Assembly: GCF_010365105.1 (NCBI RefSeq) | Contig: NZ_JAAFGZ010000003.1 | Location: forward strand, 1 to 64,000 | DNA length: 64,000 bases | Direction of reading: 5' to 3' | Source: Polaromonas sp. | Lineage (GTDB): Bacteria > Pseudomonadota > Gammaproteobacteria > Burkholderiales > Burkholderiaceae_C | Shown: positions 31,392 to 40,126 of the stretch, piece after piece | Numbering within the stretch: the stretch's first letter is position 1 | Layout of the letters: every line of letters starts with the position of its first letter | The notes under the pieces: generated by a model | The model's input: only the letters and a program-made list of their open reading frames with translations | The model's database searches: none | Told to the model about the DNA's origin: nothing | Made by a program: the position numbers and the translations under genes

Positions 31392-33857
31392 ATGACGACA
31401 CCCTTCATCCGCTGGTTTTCAGACATCGGCATCGCCGATGTCCCGCAGGTCGGCGGCAAAAATGCCTCGCTGGGCGAAATGGTCCGTGAACTCGGCGCGC
31501 AGGGCGTGCGCGTGCCCAACGGCTTTGCGGTCACCGCCGGCGCTTACCGCCATCTGCTCGACCAGTCAAACGCCTGGGGCGGCCTGCACGAGGCGCTCGA
31601 CGGCCTGGACGTGAAGGACGTGGACGACCTGGCAAGGCGCGCCCGCCGTGCACGGGAAATCATCCACGCCGCGGCGCTGCCGGCTGGCATGGTCGCGCAA
31701 ATCAATGAAGCCTATGCCCGCCTGCGCGCCGAATACGGCGAACAGGTGACGCTGGCGGTGCGCAGCTCGGCCACCGCCGAAGACCTGCCGAATGCCAGCT
31801 TTGCCGGGCAGCACGAGACCTTCCTGAACATCTCGGGCGAAGCCCGGCTGCTCGAAGCCATCAAACAGTGTTTTGCCAGCCTGTTCATGGACCGCGCCAT
31901 CGCCTACCGGGTGGACCACGACATCGACCACTTCAAGGTCTACCAGTCGGTCGGCGTGATGAAGATGGTGCGCTCCGACCTGGCCGCCAGCGGCGTCACC
32001 TTTTCACTCGACACCGAAACCGGCTTTCGCGACGTGGTGTTCATCACCGGTGCCTATGGCCTGGGCGAAAACGTCGTGCAGGGCACGGTCGATCCGGACG
32101 AGTTCTATGTCTTCAAGCCGACGCTGGCCCAGGGCCACCGGGTCGTGCTGCGGCGCAAGCTGGGCGCCAAGCAGATCCGCATGGTCTATGCCCAGGCGGC
32201 AGGCCGCGAAACCACACGCAACATGCCGACGCCGCCGGAAAACCAGGCGCGCTTTTGCATCAGCGACGACGAGGTGCTGGAACTGGCCGACGCCGCCATC
32301 CGCATCGAGGCGCACTACAGCCGCAAGGCCGGGCAGCCCACGCCGATGGATGTCGAATGGGCCAAGGACGGCGTGGACGGCAAGCTCTACATCGTCCAGG
32401 CGCGGCCCGAAACCGTGGCGTCGCGAAAACCGCTCGGCCAGCTCGACGAATACCGCCTGGGCGACAAGGGCCAACCCGTCGTCAGTGGCCGCGCGGTGGG
32501 CGGAAAGGTCGTCAGCGGCCGGGCGCGCGTCATCAGCGAGGTGTCCGAGCTCAACCAGTTCCAGCCCGGCGAGGTGCTGGTGGCCGACACCACCATGCCG
32601 GACTGGGGCACGGTGATGAAGATCGCTGCCGCCGTGGTGACCAACCGGGGTGGGCGCACCTGCCACGCGGCCATCGTCGCGCGCGAGATGGGCATTCCTG
32701 CCGTGGTCGGCTGCGGCCATGCGACCACCGCCATCCGCACCGGCGACGAGATCACCGTGTCCTGCGCCGAAGGCAGCACCGGCCAGGTCTATGCCGGCCG
32801 GATTCCCTTCACCGTCACCCACACCGACGTGACCAGTCTGGAGCGGCCGCGAACGCATTTGATGGTCAACCTGGCGAATCCCGATATGGCCTTTCAGACC
32901 GCCCTGCTGCCCAACGACGGCGTGGGCCTGGCGCGCATGGAATTCATCATTGCCGAGCACATCCATGCGCATCCGATGGCACTGGTGCATCCCGAGAAAG
33001 TCGAAGACGCGTCGGTGCGCGCTGAAATCGCCCGGCTCACCCACCTGTATGCCACGCCGGCCGATTATTTCGTGCGGCAGCTGGCCGAAGGCGTCGGCAC
33101 GATTGCTGCGGCTTTCTACCCCAAGCCGGTGATCGTGCGCATGTCGGACTTCAAGACCAACGAATACGCGAGCCTGCTGGGCGGGCGCGACTTCGAGCCG
33201 GTCGAGGCCAATCCGATGATCGGCTTTCGCGGCGCCTCGCGCTATGCGCACCCGGCCTATGCCGAGGGTTTTGCGCTGGAATGCGCGGCGATGAAACGCG
33301 TGCGCAACGACATGGGCCTGACCAACGTGAAGCTGATGATCCCCTTCTGCCGCCGGGTTGACGAAGGCGAGCGCGTGCTCCAGGCCATGGCCGGGCACGG
33401 CCTGGGGCGCGGCGTGAACGGGCTGGAAATCTACGTCATGTGCGAGATTCCCAACAACGTGATCCAGATCGATGCGTTTGCGCAACTGTTCGACGGCTTT
33501 TCGATTGGCTCGAACGACCTGACGCAGCTGGTGCTCGGCGTGGACCGGGATTCGGAGATCGTCGCCTTTGATTTTGACGAGCGCGACCCGGGGGTCAAGA
33601 TGGTGCTGCGCCAGACCATCGAGGGTGCGCGGCGCAACCACCGGCATGTCGGCATCTGCGGACAGGCGCCGTCGGATTACCCCGAAATGGCGGCCTACCT
33701 GGTCGAACTGGGCATCGACTCGATGAGCGTCACGCCCGACACGCTGCTGAAAACCACGCGCGACGTGCTGGCCGTCGAAGCGCGGCTGGGACGCGCGCCG
33801 CGCGACACTGCAGCCGCCGCGTCAAACCCTGCGGTTTTACAAGGGAGACTGTCATGA
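31392..33857 (+). CDS. ppsA: Phosphoenolpyruvate synthase
   Basis: Converts pyruvate, ATP and water to PEP, AMP and phosphate, for gluconeogenesis. The 821 residues match the family. The N-terminal ATP-grasp domain (FSDIGIADVPQVGGKNASLG, VAVRSSATAEDLPNASFAGQ, ETGFRDVVFITGAYGLGENV) is followed by the swivelling phosphohistidine domain with His about 425 in GGRTCHAAIVAREMGIPAVVG-type sequence. The C-terminal PEP-binding TIM barrel has LMVNLANPDMAF, GFRGASRYAHP, MVMCEIPNN-like, FSIGSNDLTQLVLGVDRDS and the catalytic Cys in GICGQAPSD. It is coupled to the CBS gene by a 4-bp overlap. Confidence 0.95.
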   Translation: MTTPFIRWFSDIGIADVPQVGGKNASLGEMVRELGAQGVRVPNGFAVTAGAYRHLLDQSNAWGGLHEALDGLDVKDVDDLARRARRAREIIHAAALPAGMVAQINEAYARLRAEYGEQVTLAVRSSATAEDLPNASFAGQHETFLNISGEARLLEAIKQCFASLFMDRAIAYRVDHDIDHFKVYQSVGVMKMVRSDLAASGVTFSLDTETGFRDVVFITGAYGLGENVVQGTVDPDEFYVFKPTLAQGHRVVLRRKLGAKQIRMVYAQAAGRETTRNMPTPPENQARFCISDDEVLELADAAIRIEAHYSRKAGQPTPMDVEWAKDGVDGKLYIVQARPETVASRKPLGQLDEYRLGDKGQPVVSGRAVGGKVVSGRARVISEVSELNQFQPGEVLVADTTMPDWGTVMKIAAAVVTNRGGRTCHAAIVAREMGIPAVVGCGHATTAIRTGDEITVSCAEGSTGQVYAGRIPFTVTHTDVTSLERPRTHLMVNLANPDMAFQTALLPNDGVGLARMEFIIAEHIHAHPMALVHPEKVEDASVRAEIARLTHLYATPADYFVRQLAEGVGTIAAAFYPKPVIVRMSDFKTNEYASLLGGRDFEPVEANPMIGFRGASRYAHPAYAEGFALECAAMKRVRNDMGLTNVKLMIPFCRRVDEGERVLQAMAGHGLGRGVNGLEIYVMCEIPNNVIQIDAFAQLFDGFSIGSNDLTQLVLGVDRDSEIVAFDFDERDPGVKMVLRQTIEGARRNHRHVGICGQAPSDYPEMAAYLVELGIDSMSVTPDTLLKTTRDVLAVEARLGRAPRDTAAAASNPAVLQGRLS

Positions 33858-34234
33858 ACAATCAAAGCATTGCGTCCCTGATGCGTCACGAGGTGTACCC
33901 GGTCGGCGCCGACGACACCATCGCATTGGTCGAAAAACAGATGGTGACGCGTGGCCTGAGCTGGGCGCCGGTGGTGGACGAAGGCGGCGCGACGCTGGGC
34001 GTCGTCAGCAGCCTGGACCTGCTGCGCTTTCATGCCGACGGCAAGGACGCCACCAGGTTCTACGCCTGGCAGATCTGCACCTACAAGCCGATTTCGGTGT
34101 CGCCGGATGCCAGCGTGGCCGAAGTGGCCCGGCTGATGGTGGAAGCCGGCATCCACCACGTCGTGGTCCAGGAAGGCAGCGCCCTCAAGGGCGTCGTGTC
34201 GTCCATGGACTTTGTCCGGACCTTCATGGACTAG
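33854..34234 (+). CDS. Two-CBS-domain protein, 126 aa
   Basis: A stand-alone Bateman module: CBS 1 covers about residues 7-60 (LMRHEVYPVGADDTIALVEK, SWAPVVDEGGATLGVVSSLD) and CBS 2 about 70-126 (KPISVSPDASVAEVARLMVE, HHVVVQEGSALKGVVSSMDF). Such pairs bind adenosine nucleotides and often report energy charge. The ATG overlaps the ppsA stop (ATGA), so it is translated with ppsA; a role in adjusting PEP synthesis to AMP/ATP is plausible but inferred. Confidence 0.85.
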   Translation: MNNQSIASLMRHEVYPVGADDTIALVEKQMVTRGLSWAPVVDEGGATLGVVSSLDLLRFHADGKDATRFYAWQICTYKPISVSPDASVAEVARLMVEAGIHHVVVQEGSALKGVVSSMDFVRTFMD

Positions 34235-34245
34235 CGGGTTAAATC

Positions 34246-34262
34246 GCTACTTTTTTAGTAGC
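34246..34262 (+). repeat. GCTA-N9-TAGC element, copy 7
   Basis: A core of GCTA, CTTTTTTAG, TAGC (stem GCTAC/GTAGC), continuing TGACTGCGG, 11 bp beyond the CBS gene stop. It could serve as a weak terminator for ppsA-CBS. Confidence 0.7.
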
Positions 34263-34314
34263 TGACTGCGGCCGCTGGGCCTGCGCAAGAAGGCAATTTG
34301 CTGCATATTTTTGG

Positions 34315-34500
34315 ACTTTGGGTGGGTTCTTCTGTGGATTGAGGGTGAGCGCCTTCCTGGCGGGGGCGTGGGGAAATTGCTGGCGCTTGCGGTTTGATTG
34401 CTGCGTTTTCTGTTCTTGTTCTTGTTCTTGTTCTTGTTCTTTGGCTTTGGTGGCTTCTTCTGTGGGTTAAGGGGTGAGCGCCTTCCCGGCGGGGGGTAAC
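34315..34500 (+). repeat. Imperfect 50-bp direct repeat flanking a TTCTTG array
   Basis: A segment starting GGTGGGTTCTTCTGTGGATT at 34321 recurs with changes at 34449 (GGTGGCTTCTTCTGTGGGTT), each running into GTGAGCGCCTTCC-GGCGGGG. Between them lies a TTCTTG hexamer repeated about 4.7 times (34413-34440). Confidence 0.75.
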
Positions 34501-35141
34501 TTTCTTTTCTGGCAAAAAAGAAAGTCACCAAAGAAAGGAGCGGGTTAGAGCTGAACGCTCTGTCGGGCCATCGCTGCGCTGGGCTCTGGGTTCTCTGAGC
34601 GGTGGCCAAGAATCCATGACGTGGCTTGCTGGTTCTACCGCTCGTTCGCCAACAGCTTCACGCTCTGCTTGTTCGGCTCTTTTGTGCATCAAGCCCTGCT
34701 TGGGTTTCTTGCCCTGTTTTTTTCTTGGTTTGGAGTGGCAGTTTCGTAGGTCGGATTAGCCGCAAGCGTAATCCGACAAGGTAGAGACGCAATCGCCGAT
34801 GTCGGGTTACGCTGCGCTAACCCGACCTACCAGGATGAAGCTGAGTCGTTATGCCTGTGATGAAGAATTTTTGATGTGACAGCGCTTATGCGTGCAGTGG
34901 AATCAAACCAGAACAGGCAGAGCGTGAAGCTGTTGGCGAACGAGCGGTAGAACCAGCCAGCCACTGGCATGGCCATCCGCCCTCACCTCCAGGTGCCCAG
35001 GGCCCAGCGAAGCGATGGCCCGACAGAGCGTTCAGCTCTAACCCGCTCCCAAGGCAACTTTCTTTGGTGACTTTCTTTTTTGCCAGAAAAGAAAGTTACC
35101 CCCCGCTCACCCCTTAACCCACAGAAGAAGCCACCAAAGCC
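34443..35141. repeat. Long nested inverted repeat, about 700 bp
   Basis: The outer arms (34443-34584 and 35002-35141) are near-complementary over about 140 bp. Within them a perfect 39-bp inverted pair lies at 34630-34668 and 34917-34955. In the centre (34746-34831) two short hairpins face each other: GTAGGTCGGATTAGC with GCGTAATCCGAC, and GTCGGGTTACGC with GCGCTAACCCGACCTAC. The whole has mirror-like organisation and encodes nothing. It resembles a MITE or an inverted pair of a dispersed repeat; the central GTAGGTCGG hairpins are of a REP-like kind widespread in proteobacteria. Confidence 0.85.
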
Positions 35142-35186
35142 CAGAAGAAGAAGAAAGCGCAAAAAGCCTTCTCGCCAGCCAGCCCC

Positions 35187-36872
35187 TCACTTGCCCGACT
35201 GCGCGAACGACGCCAGGTCGAACTCGCGCGACAGCGCAAAGCTCGGTGCATTCTGGCCCGAACTGTTGGGCGTGGTGCAGCCATGACCCACCCACTGGGT
35301 GGGCGACTCGGTCCACCACATGCGGTAATACAGCCGGCCATTGGTGGCGTTGTCGCGCAGCCGGCTCCAGACATCGGCCGGCAAATCGAATGCCGACGGG
35401 TACAGTGCCGACGAGCGGAAGGGCGCGACCTTCCAGGAGCCGTAGAAGTTGTTGTCGTTGCGCTGCGCGCTGTACTGGTCGGTGAAGTACCAGCTGTTGG
35501 TGGACACCTCGACCGCGTAGTAGCGCCCAGCCCCGGGGTTGACCTGGAAGCGCGGCGCCGCCCCGTTGGCCGGGAAGGTGGTGGGCGCAGTGATGGCCGG
35601 CGTGCCGGTGTCCTCGCCGCCACTGCCGGGCTGGCTCTGCGCCGTCAGGGCCACGCCGGGCGCGGACTGCGCATTGGTGTCGGCGGTCGTGACCTGGTAG
35701 TTCACCCAGGCGGTCGGGCTGGCCGTGCACCAGAGCCTGTAGTAAAGCCGCGCCGCGCCCTGCCGCAGCCGGTTCCAGGCGTCCAGCGGCAGGGTGAACG
35801 AGTTGCCCTGGCGGAACGGCGCGACCTTCCAGGAGGCATAAAAATTGTTGTCGTTGCGCTGCCCGCCGTTGGCCGTGCTGTTGAACAGGCTGGCATCGGT
35901 GGCGACTTCCACGGCAAAGTAATGGCCCGAAGGCACCGACACCGAGAAGCTGACGGGCGTGGCGCCATTGGTGAATGACGCAGGCGCCGAAATCGACATG
36001 CCGCTGCCACTTCCGGTACCGCCCGTGCTGGCGGCGCCGATGCTGAACGGCTTTTCAGCATCGAACGCCGGATTGGACACGCCGGTGCGGAACAGGTTGG
36101 GCGTCTGGTCCGACGGCATGCGTGCAACGATGGCCGAATGGAACTGCGCATAGCTGCCGCTGAAAGCGCCGTCGTTCCAGACTTCCTTCAATCGCTGGGT
36201 GAACAGGCCATTGGCATCGCCGTCGGACGACAGCTGGTTGTCCTGGCAGCCCGAGATCAGCGTCACGCTGGCATTGACCGCCGCGCGGTGCGTCCACTGG
36301 CTGACCTCGTAGTTGGTCTTGTTGGCCAGGTAGTTGGCATGGACGGCGGCCGGATCGGCAGCGCGGATGCGCGGCGGCGCATTGGCCGGCCGGCCATATT
36401 GGGCGGCAAATTCCGGGCTCTTGAACTTTTTCTGAAAGCTCATGACGCGCGCCACCGTTCCGCTGTGGCAGCTGTCGGACAGCAGGAAAATGCGCACGCC
36501 GGCGGCAAAGCCGGACCACAGCCCGTTGAGTTCATCGTCCAGCAGCTGGCGGTCCCAGAGCACCCAGGTTTCATCCTTCCCGTCCGGCTCGTCGCCGGTC
36601 ACGTCGTTGATCTGCGAGCCGTGCCCGGAGTAGGTCACCAGGCAGATGTCGCCTGCCGCCAGCTGGCGCGCCGCCTGGCCGATGACGCGCGTCACCTCGG
36701 AAGCCGATGCCTGCGCGTCGGTCAGCAAGGTCGCGCTGTAGCCGACCTGCGTCGCGATCTGGTACATGTCGCGGGCATCGTTGATGCAACCCGCCAGCTC
36801 TCCGTTCCATCCGTTGTAGGCGGCTGGGTTGACAAAATTCAGACCGATATTGACAGCAATTCCTTTTGACAT
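35187..36872 (-). CDS. Caspase-like (C14/metacaspase) peptidase with duplicated C-terminal domain, 561 aa
   Basis: The N-terminal caspase-hemoglobinase domain (about 1-280) starts MSKGIAVNIGLNFVNP and has an Asp-rich segment GCINDARDMYQIATQVGYSA, the catalytic His84 in YSGHGSQ and the catalytic Cys135 in LSDSCHSGT. Both are intact. After a Gly/Ser linker come two homologous modules (about 294-410 and 426-548), each with a GHYFAVEV- or GRYYAVEV-type strand, an RNDNNFY-SWKVAPFR motif and a YYR-W-TxSPT-W segment. There is no signal peptide. AAGGAG 7 nt upstream fixes the ATG at 36872. It is the last gene of a three-gene operon, 26 bp after the preceding gene. Confidence 0.85.
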   Translation of the reverse strand: MSKGIAVNIGLNFVNPAAYNGWNGELAGCINDARDMYQIATQVGYSATLLTDAQASASEVTRVIGQAARQLAAGDICLVTYSGHGSQINDVTGDEPDGKDETWVLWDRQLLDDELNGLWSGFAAGVRIFLLSDSCHSGTVARVMSFQKKFKSPEFAAQYGRPANAPPRIRAADPAAVHANYLANKTNYEVSQWTHRAAVNASVTLISGCQDNQLSSDGDANGLFTQRLKEVWNDGAFSGSYAQFHSAIVARMPSDQTPNLFRTGVSNPAFDAEKPFSIGAASTGGTGSGSGMSISAPASFTNGATPVSFSVSVPSGHYFAVEVATDASLFNSTANGGQRNDNNFYASWKVAPFRQGNSFTLPLDAWNRLRQGAARLYYRLWCTASPTAWVNYQVTTADTNAQSAPGVALTAQSQPGSGGEDTGTPAITAPTTFPANGAAPRFQVNPGAGRYYAVEVSTNSWYFTDQYSAQRNDNNFYGSWKVAPFRSSALYPSAFDLPADVWSRLRDNATNGRLYYRMWWTESPTQWVGHGCTTPNSSGQNAPSFALSREFDLASFAQSGK

Positions 36873-36898
36873 TTGAGCGCTCCTTGGGTTGTCTTCGG

Positions 36899-39800
36899 TT
36901 AGGTGGAAATCATCTCCGAGGTGATCGTGACGATGTTGCTGCCGGTCTGCATGTCCCAGGCGCGCCATGCCAGCATTTCCGCAGGCTGGGTGGCAAACAC
37001 CTTGGTGAGCCGGAATTCAACGATGCGGGCCGCCAGGTAGGTGGTCAGCGGCAGCAGAAAATTGACCGCGCCGCGCCGGCTGTCCATGCCGACCCGGTAA
37101 ACGCCGGGAACGCCCTGCAGCCGGGCGTCGATGTCCAGGCGCGTGAGCCCGTGGTTTTCATGGTTGACGACATCGATGAACACCACGTTGCACTCGATTT
37201 CCTCGATCATCGCGCGGACCTCTTCAAGCGTCGGGTTGCCGTCGGCCAGTGTCACGAAATCGGCCTGCGCGGCGCTGTAGCCGGAAGGCGCGGCGATGTC
37301 GATCGACGCACCCGGCGCCAGCGACGCCTCGACCGGCACGCGCGCAGGCTCGCCCGGTCCGTTGAACAGGTAGACATCCTTCACCGCCACCGAGCTTTCG
37401 ACCCGGTTGGTCAACTGCAGCGTGTCGCCCCGGGGCTGCAGGCTGATCGGGCCTGACAGCCAGGGCCCGGTGATGCGCCCCAGGTGCACCGACAGCGCCG
37501 ACGTGACCACGCTGCCGTCTTCGAGCACAAAACGCGCGGTTCCGCCCAGGCCGGTGTTCTGGATCAGCGTCTTGAGCAGCAGCGCGCTGGTCAGATCGGT
37601 TGAAAGCGCGGTGTGCAGGCCTTCGGGCGTGGCGGATGTGACGGCTTCGATCGGCGGCGTCGCGGTCAGGTTCCAGCTGAATTCGGTGCGCTGGGCCAGC
37701 ATGTTCGGCAGTTCGAGCACCGGGCTGGCGGCTTCCAGCAGCAGCCGGCGGCGCAGGTCCTCGACCTCGTAGGGAGTAATCGACGGGCCGAGCATGGCTT
37801 CGAAGCGGATGCGGTTGTTTTCCGGCTGGTCGGCGTCCAGCGCCGCATAGACGATCAGCGCCGGGCGGTATTCGCGCTCCGGCGTTCCGGGCGCGTAGCG
37901 GGTGACTTCAAAGCGCAGCGGCACCAGCAAAAACCGGCCGGGCTGCCGGAGGTTGCGAAACACGCGGTAATTCGGCCGGTTCAGCGCCACCACTTCCTGG
38001 TAGGTCAGCGAGGAGGCCTGGCCCAGCCGAAAGGCTTCGGCGCAGCCAATCGACACCGTGGCGGCCGCCTGCTTTTCGCGGTAAAAAGCGCCCAGTTCGG
38101 CGCAGGAAAAAAAGGCCTCCATCGACTGCTGCCGGATGCTGGTGCGCTGGGCATACCGGATCTTGTCCGGCAGGGCAATGGCAGCGGTCGAGCTGCTAAG
38201 GCGTCCGGCCAGCGTCAGGTTGAGCTTCCCCGCCTGGAGCGAGCCAGGCCGCACGACAAACTCGCGTCCGCCTGACACCACCCGGATACTGTCGGCATCG
38301 TCGCGCTGCCTGGCCAGCAGCACGGCGCTGGAAATCTTGCCGCCCAGCACCAGTGGCGGCCGGTTCAGGACCGGTGCGTAGCCGGAAAACTGGAAAGCCA
38401 CCTCCAGCCGCGCCGGCTCGCTTTGAAAGCCGGCAGTGGACAGCGAGCCATAGGCGGTGCGCGCGGCGTCATTCATCAGTTCCACGGTAGCCACCAGCCG
38501 GTTGCCCGAACGCACGATGGAAGCCCGGCAGTCGGACCGCCGGAGCTGGCCGGAAACATCGTCAATATAGGGAACGCTGAGCGTGACCGAAGGCTCTACC
38601 GGCTCGATCATGCGCGCCGTCAGGCCGGGGTTGGCGGCCAATGCGGCACGCGTGGCGGCAGACGGCAACATCTCCAGCGTGAAGCGCAGGCGGGCGCGAA
38701 TGGCCGGCCGGCCCGAGGCGCTGGTGCCGATGCGTTCCAGGTCGAAAAGGAAAGGACTGCCGTCGGGCGCTTCGTTGGCCGCAGGCCGGACCAGCGTGAT
38801 GTCGGGCAAATACCAGCGCAGGCCGGGGTTGTTCTTGTCGCTAAGCAGCGGCGCGTTCAGGTCGCCCAGGATGGGCAGCGACTCCGCCACGAAGGCCATC
38901 GTCAGGAATACCGCCTCGGGCAGCATGTAGTGCGTCAGTTTGGCCACAGCAGGGGTCGAAACCGTTGTCACCGGCTGCTGGATGCGGATCGCCTCGGTCG
39001 AGATCAGGTGCGCCGTCGCCACGGGCCGGACCGACGGCTGCAAGGTGGCGGCCACGGTCTGAATCCTGTTGCCGGCGAGCATCGCGCCCATGCCGACAGC
39101 CCCCCGGGCCGCGCGCGAACTGCTGCGGCTCAAGGTGTCCAGCAAGGGGCCGCCCTGCAGGTTGCCCGACGGCCCGACCACGCTAAGGCAGGCTGCGCGG
39201 TCAGCTGCCGTCAGGGCATGGCCCAGCACCGCCTGAAGCGGGCACGCCACCTCGATGTGGCGCAGCGCGTCCTGGCCGGCGGCTGGCTTCAAGCGTGCGG
39301 CGCCGGGCGCCGGGCGGCGGCCCAGCAGGGCACCGTCCTGGCTGGGAACCAGCAGGCTGTCGCAGGCGCGGCGAAAGTCGGCAAAAGCCTCGGGCGGAAG
39401 ATGGAATTGGCCGAACACCTGTTGAAAGGCGTTTTCACCCAGCGCGCCATCGACTGCAACCGCCTTGAGCCGGTCCCACAGTTCGGCAGGGCACAGGTCC
39501 GGCGCCACGCCGGACGCCGCTGCATCAGCGCGGTAGTCGATGCGCGCCGCCAGCACCAGCGGACCCGGCACATCGTCGAGCGCATCGAGCACCGACAGCG
39601 TTTGTTCACGCGTCAGCGGCGTGTGCAGCGCCCCGCGCAGCAGCGGCGCATTCAGGCTGGCCACGGCGAAAGCCAGCTGTCCCGGCGCATGCAGCCACAC
39701 CTGGGCCTGGCGCGCAAAGACCGGGCGGGCCGGGCCGGGCTGTCCGGGCGCTGAAGGCAGCCGGTAGTCCAGTTCCATGCCCAGGTAGGCCGACATCAGC

Positions 39801-40045
39801 AGCGGACGAATCGAGTCTTCGCCAGCAATCGGGGCGCGCGACAGCAGCAGCACCAGCGAAAACTTTGGCGAGGTTTTTCCGGCCACCAGACGCGGCACCT
39901 CCAGGATGCCGTGGCGCAAGGCGTCGCCGTCGCCACCGCCTGGCACCTGAACGGGCTCCGCAGCCGGTTCCAGCGCGGCCGCCAGCGCCGGCTTTTGCTG
40001 CGGCAGGCGCGCCGCCGCAGGACCGAGTGTTGATGACATTGCCAT
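36899..40045 (-). CDS. Very large unrecognised protein of the caspase operon, about 1048 aa
   Basis: I do not recognise this protein. There is no signal peptide and no clear transmembrane helix; it is rich in beta-type and Ala/Leu/Pro segments. Two regions (about 409-470: LRWYLPDITLVRPAANEAPD onward; about 704-770: FLLVPLRFEVTRYAP onward) look alike and also resemble residues 47-112 of the 846-residue neighbour. The C-terminal region (IEEIECNVVFIDVVNHENHG, LPLTTYLAARIVEFRLTKVF) is compact. The ATG at 40045 has GGGGTGG upstream; a GTG at 40114 would add 23 residues. It lies between the 846-aa gene and the caspase gene, all co-directional. Confidence 0.7.
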   Translation of the reverse strand: MAMSSTLGPAAARLPQQKPALAAALEPAAEPVQVPGGGDGDALRHGILEVPRLVAGKTSPKFSLVLLLSRAPIAGEDSIRPLLMSAYLGMELDYRLPSAPGQPGPARPVFARQAQVWLHAPGQLAFAVASLNAPLLRGALHTPLTREQTLSVLDALDDVPGPLVLAARIDYRADAAASGVAPDLCPAELWDRLKAVAVDGALGENAFQQVFGQFHLPPEAFADFRRACDSLLVPSQDGALLGRRPAPGAARLKPAAGQDALRHIEVACPLQAVLGHALTAADRAACLSVVGPSGNLQGGPLLDTLSRSSSRAARGAVGMGAMLAGNRIQTVAATLQPSVRPVATAHLISTEAIRIQQPVTTVSTPAVAKLTHYMLPEAVFLTMAFVAESLPILGDLNAPLLSDKNNPGLRWYLPDITLVRPAANEAPDGSPFLFDLERIGTSASGRPAIRARLRFTLEMLPSAATRAALAANPGLTARMIEPVEPSVTLSVPYIDDVSGQLRRSDCRASIVRSGNRLVATVELMNDAARTAYGSLSTAGFQSEPARLEVAFQFSGYAPVLNRPPLVLGGKISSAVLLARQRDDADSIRVVSGGREFVVRPGSLQAGKLNLTLAGRLSSSTAAIALPDKIRYAQRTSIRQQSMEAFFSCAELGAFYREKQAAATVSIGCAEAFRLGQASSLTYQEVVALNRPNYRVFRNLRQPGRFLLVPLRFEVTRYAPGTPEREYRPALIVYAALDADQPENNRIRFEAMLGPSITPYEVEDLRRRLLLEAASPVLELPNMLAQRTEFSWNLTATPPIEAVTSATPEGLHTALSTDLTSALLLKTLIQNTGLGGTARFVLEDGSVVTSALSVHLGRITGPWLSGPISLQPRGDTLQLTNRVESSVAVKDVYLFNGPGEPARVPVEASLAPGASIDIAAPSGYSAAQADFVTLADGNPTLEEVRAMIEEIECNVVFIDVVNHENHGLTRLDIDARLQGVPGVYRVGMDSRRGAVNFLLPLTTYLAARIVEFRLTKVFATQPAEMLAWRAWDMQTGSNIVTITSEMIST

Positions 40046-40126
40046 AGACCACCCCGCAAGGTAACGGGCCATGAAAGCCGGGCAGGCGCGTAGATCGCGC
40101 CCGCCCGGTGCCACTGGCGGGCCAGC

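Larger units (their letters stand above)
34235..35186. other. 952-bp gene-free region filled with repeats
   Basis: No gene is visible. The region holds a GCTA-N9-TAGC copy (34246-34262), a TTCTTG hexamer array, a 50-bp direct repeat and a long nested inverted repeat (each listed separately). Frames through it translate to low-complexity Lys/Asn or Pro/Arg sequence without domains. Confidence 0.7.

Noticed and set aside
34413..34440. TTCTTG hexamer array as a phase-variable coding repeat
   Set aside because: It lies in a gene-free region and no open frame with a start signal runs through it to a recognisable protein.
35187..36872. Caspase-like protein as a CRISPR-associated Craspase component
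   Set aside because: No CRISPR array, Cas7-11-like effector or gRAMP-type protein is in the window; the partners are of different type.
38423..39754. Plus-strand open frame opposite the large caspase-operon gene
   Set aside because: Composition is Arg/Gly/His/Gln-rich low-complexity; the minus strand has a continuous frame with good start signals for the whole operon.
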